Shown: positions 21,357 to 23,431 of the stretch, piece after piece
How positions within the stretch are numbered: the stretch's first letter is position 1
Layout of the letters: the number at the start of each line of letters is the position of its first letter
The notes under the pieces: generated by a model
The model's database searches: none
What the model saw: only the letters and a program-made list of their open reading frames with translations
What the model was told of the DNA's origin: nothing
DNA from: Collinsella sp.
GTDB lineage: Bacteria > Actinomycetota > Coriobacteriia > Coriobacteriales > Coriobacteriaceae
Assembly (NCBI GenBank): GCA_019414325.1
Contig: DXMG01000033.1
Coordinates: 1 to 23,431 of the forward strand
Direction of reading: 5' to 3'
Length of the DNA stretch: 23,431 bases
Translations under genes and position numbers: made by a program

Positions 21357-22301
21357 ATGCTCAAGTCTCCTCTCTGCGATTTGCTCGGCATCGAAAAGCC
21401 CGTGTTCCAGGGTGGCATGGCCTGGATTGCCGACGCCTCGTTGGCATCTGCTGTGTCCGAGGCAGGCGGCTTAGGCATTATCGCGGCCATGAATGCCGAC
21501 GCAAACTGGCTGCGCGACCAGATTCATGAGCTGCGCGCCAAGACGGATAAGCCCTTTGGCGTCAACGTTATGCTCATGAGCCCGTTTGTCGACGAGGTCG
21601 CACAAGTGGTGATTGATGAGCAGGTGCCCGTAGTGGTGACCGGTGCCGGCAATCCTACCAAGTACATGAAGGCGTGGAACGAGGCTGGCATCAAGGTCAT
21701 CCCGGTCGTTGCTTCGGTGGCGTTGGCGCGCCTCGTGGCGCGTCGTGGAGCTACGGCGGTTGTTGCCGAGGGCACCGAATCGGGCGGCCATATTGGCGAG
21801 ACCTCGACGATGGCACTTGTCCCGCAGGTCGTCGATGCGGTCGATATTCCCGTGGTTGCGGCTGGCGGCATCGCCGATGGCCGCGGGGTGGCGGCCGCCT
21901 TTATGCTTGGCGCCGCTGGCGTCCAAGTGGGCACGCGTTTTCTCGTTGCCGATGAGTGCACCGTCTCCGAGCAATACAAAGAGCTGGTGCTCAAGGCGGG
22001 AGACACCTCGACGCGCGCGACTGGCCGTTCGACGGGACATCCGGTGCGTGCGCTTAAGAGTCCCTTCACCAATGCCTACGCCAAAAGTGAGGCGGCGGGC
22101 GTAAGTGTCGAGGAACTCGGGGCCATGGGCACGGGTGCCCTTCGCAAGGCCGCCAAGGACGGCAATTACGAAGAGGGTTCGTATCTGTGCGGACAGATTG
22201 CCGGCATGGTGAACGAGCGCCAGAGCGCGCGCGAAATCGTCGACGATCTGGTCGATGGCGCCGAGCACGTCCTGAAGGGTGCGTGCGCATGGGTAGCGTA
22301 G
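21357..22301 (+). CDS. fabK: Enoyl-ACP reductase II (FMN-dependent)
   Basis: FabK reduces the enoyl-ACP double bond in the last step of each elongation round, using FMN and NAD(P)H. It belongs to the nitronate monooxygenase-like TIM-barrel family and, unlike FabI, is insensitive to triclosan. The product is 314 residues from ATG 21357; the GTG at 21354 would add one residue. Seen: QGGMAWIADASLASAVSEAG (19-37), AGGLGIIA, GVNVMLMSP, GIKVIPVVAS (111-120), and AEGTESGGHIG (137-147) with H145 at the catalytic His position, then VVAAGGIADGRG. The end overlaps fabD by 13 bases. Sequence alone does not fully exclude a related oxidoreductase, but the operon context strongly supports FabK. Confidence 0.93.
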   Translation: MLKSPLCDLLGIEKPVFQGGMAWIADASLASAVSEAGGLGIIAAMNADANWLRDQIHELRAKTDKPFGVNVMLMSPFVDEVAQVVIDEQVPVVVTGAGNPTKYMKAWNEAGIKVIPVVASVALARLVARRGATAVVAEGTESGGHIGETSTMALVPQVVDAVDIPVVAAGGIADGRGVAAAFMLGAAGVQVGTRFLVADECTVSEQYKELVLKAGDTSTRATGRSTGHPVRALKSPFTNAYAKSEAAGVSVEELGAMGTGALRKAAKDGNYEEGSYLCGQIAGMVNERQSAREIVDDLVDGAEHVLKGACAWVA

Positions 22302-23215
22302 CGTTTCTGTTTGCCGGCCAGGGCGCCCAGCACCCCGCGATGGGTGTCGACCTCATCGAGGCATCACCGGCAGCTACCGAGGTGTTCGCGATCGCCGACG
22401 AGGTGCGTCCGGGAACCAGCGAGCAGTGCCGGAGCGCCTCCAAGGAGGAGCTCTCGCAGACCGAGAACACGCAGCCGTGCGTGTTCGTTCACGACCTGGC
22501 AGCGGCTGCCGCCCTGCGCGATCGCGGCGTGGTGCCTGCCGCCTGTGCGGGATTTTCGCTGGGCGAGGTCTCTGCGCTCACCTTTGCGGGGGCGTTCGAT
22601 ACGCGAGCGGGCTTTGAGCTCGTGTGCGAGCGCGCGGCGCTGATGGCCGCGGCTGCCGAGCGCCATCCGGGCGGCATGCGCGCCGTCATCAAGCTCGATG
22701 CGGCGCAAGTCGAGAACCTGGCTGCGCAGGCCGGCGAGGACTGCTGGCCGGTCAACTACAACAGCCCGCAGCAGATGGTTGTGGCCGGAGCGCCCGAGGC
22801 GCTGCAGGCGCTCGACGACCTAGTAAAAGAGGCTGGCGGCCGCGCTATGAAAGTCGCGGTGTCGGGTGCATTTCATAGCCCCTATATGGCAGAGGCGACT
22901 GAGGGGCTGGCGACGTATATCCAAGACGGCCACGCGCCGTCTCCGCTGCTGATTCCGGTCATGGCAAACATGACGGCGGCGCCCTATCCGGCGGATCCGC
23001 GAGCAGCATCGGATGTCTTGGCCAACCAAGTGAGCCATGCCGTGCGCTGGGTCGACACGCTGCATGCTCTGCAGGATCAAGGCATCGACACGTTTATTGA
23101 GGTTGGCCCTGGCAAAACGCTGTCCGGCCTGGTCAAGCGTACGTTGAGCGACGTTCGCGTGTATTCGTGCGAAACAGCCGAGCAGGTCGCAGCTATTGCC
23201 GACGAGCTCGCATAG
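22289..23215 (+). CDS. fabD: Malonyl-CoA:ACP transacylase
   Basis: FabD moves malonyl groups from CoA to AcpP to supply elongation. The product is 308 residues from ATG 22289, overlapping the end of fabK by 13 bases. A longer frame from 22187 lies inside fabK and is not used. Seen: FLFAGQGAQHPAMG at the N-terminus; the nucleophile S90 in GFSLGEVSAL; H196 in VSGAFHSPYM; and EVGPGKTLSGL near the end. The usual GHSLGE motif has Phe (F89) in place of His next to the serine; the separate catalytic His is present. The gene is in the operon order common for FabK-type clusters. Confidence 0.95.
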   Translation: MGSVAFLFAGQGAQHPAMGVDLIEASPAATEVFAIADEVRPGTSEQCRSASKEELSQTENTQPCVFVHDLAAAAALRDRGVVPAACAGFSLGEVSALTFAGAFDTRAGFELVCERAALMAAAAERHPGGMRAVIKLDAAQVENLAAQAGEDCWPVNYNSPQQMVVAGAPEALQALDDLVKEAGGRAMKVAVSGAFHSPYMAEATEGLATYIQDGHAPSPLLIPVMANMTAAPYPADPRAASDVLANQVSHAVRWVDTLHALQDQGIDTFIEVGPGKTLSGLVKRTLSDVRVYSCETAEQVAAIADELA

Positions 23216-23245
23216 CCCACAGGGCTGTAACCCGAAAGGAATGAC

Positions 23246-23431
23246 ATGGGCAACTTGAACAACGGCGCGCTCGAGCGCAACGATTCACGTCGCGTGGCAC
23301 TGATCACGGGCGGCTCGCGTGGTATCGGCCGCGCTTGTGCGGTTGGCCTGGCGGAGGACGGCTTTGATATCGCCGTCGTCTATGCCGGTAGCGTCGATGC
23401 GGCGCGCGAGACGTGCGAAGCGTGCGAGGCC
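23246..23431 (+). CDS. fabG: 3-oxoacyl-ACP reductase, 5' part (cut by window end)
   Basis: Only the first 62 codons are present. The Rossmann-fold cofactor motif TGGSRGIGRA follows VALI at about residues 17-30, as in FabG and other short-chain dehydrogenases. FabG reduces 3-oxoacyl-ACP with NADPH. ATG 23246 follows GAAAGGA at 23234-23240. The 30-base gap after fabD and the fab operon context make FabG the best call; the catalytic Tyr-Lys region lies beyond the window. Confidence 0.88.
   Translation, partial: MGNLNNGALERNDSRRVALITGGSRGIGRACAVGLAEDGFDIAVVYAGSVDAARETCEACEA

Noticed and set aside
21471..22268. Minus-strand open frame opposite fabK
   Set aside because: The plus strand encodes FabK with its catalytic His and FMN-site motifs; this is a codon-bias shadow.

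Overview
The window is about 23 kb of high-GC DNA from the end of a contig. Gene order and protein sequences fit a gut actinobacterium of the class Coriobacteriia, most likely Collinsella or a close relative. This placement is inferred from the actinobacterial-type RpoB and RpoC, the many GTG and TTG starts, the FabK-type fatty acid cluster and the style of the intergenic repeats. The first 25 bases are a Nextera/Tn5 sequencing adapter remnant, not genome.

Layout: (1) 26-1468, a hairpin repeat, a strong promoter, an L10-type leader with an attenuator, then rplJ and rplL ending at a strong terminator. (2) 1591-5106, an insertion into what is usually one beta operon (rplJL-rpoBC). It holds galU with an altered 3' end, then a reverse-strand gene for a secreted propeller-like membrane protein with a C-terminal zinc ribbon. 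That gene is broken by two homopolymer frameshifts and is bracketed by two direct copies of a 179-bp triple-hairpin repeat. (3) 5107-13083, rpoB and rpoC. RpoC carries a roughly 220-residue C-terminal extension containing what looks like an RNA polymerase alpha-subunit C-terminal domain (alphaCTD). (4) 13319-14982, an ECF sigma factor and its probable membrane anti-sigma partner. (5) 14983-15623, a repeat-rich gap with two large palindromes and the rpsL promoter. (6) 15624-19098, a str-type operon rpsL-rpsG-fusA-rpsJ with no tuf, closed by a terminator right after rpsJ. (7) 19154-19930, birA on the minus strand. (8) 20024-23431, a type II fatty acid operon fabH-acpP-fabK-fabD-fabG, the last gene cut by the window end, preceded by a duplicated operator-like sequence.

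Most genes serve core gene expression (RNA polymerase, ribosomal proteins, EF-G) and lipid synthesis. BirA biotinylates the carboxylase that supplies malonyl-CoA, which FabD then loads onto AcpP, so the divergent birA and fab genes are functionally linked.

The strongest candidate for something undescribed is the alphaCTD-like domain fused to RpoC. It keeps the positions that in E. coli alpha contact UP-element DNA (R265, N268, G296, K298 and E302 equivalents). Second is a hairpin repeat with compensatory base changes found upstream of two ribosomal protein promoters. Third is the repeat-bracketed, possibly phase-variable zinc-ribbon membrane protein.
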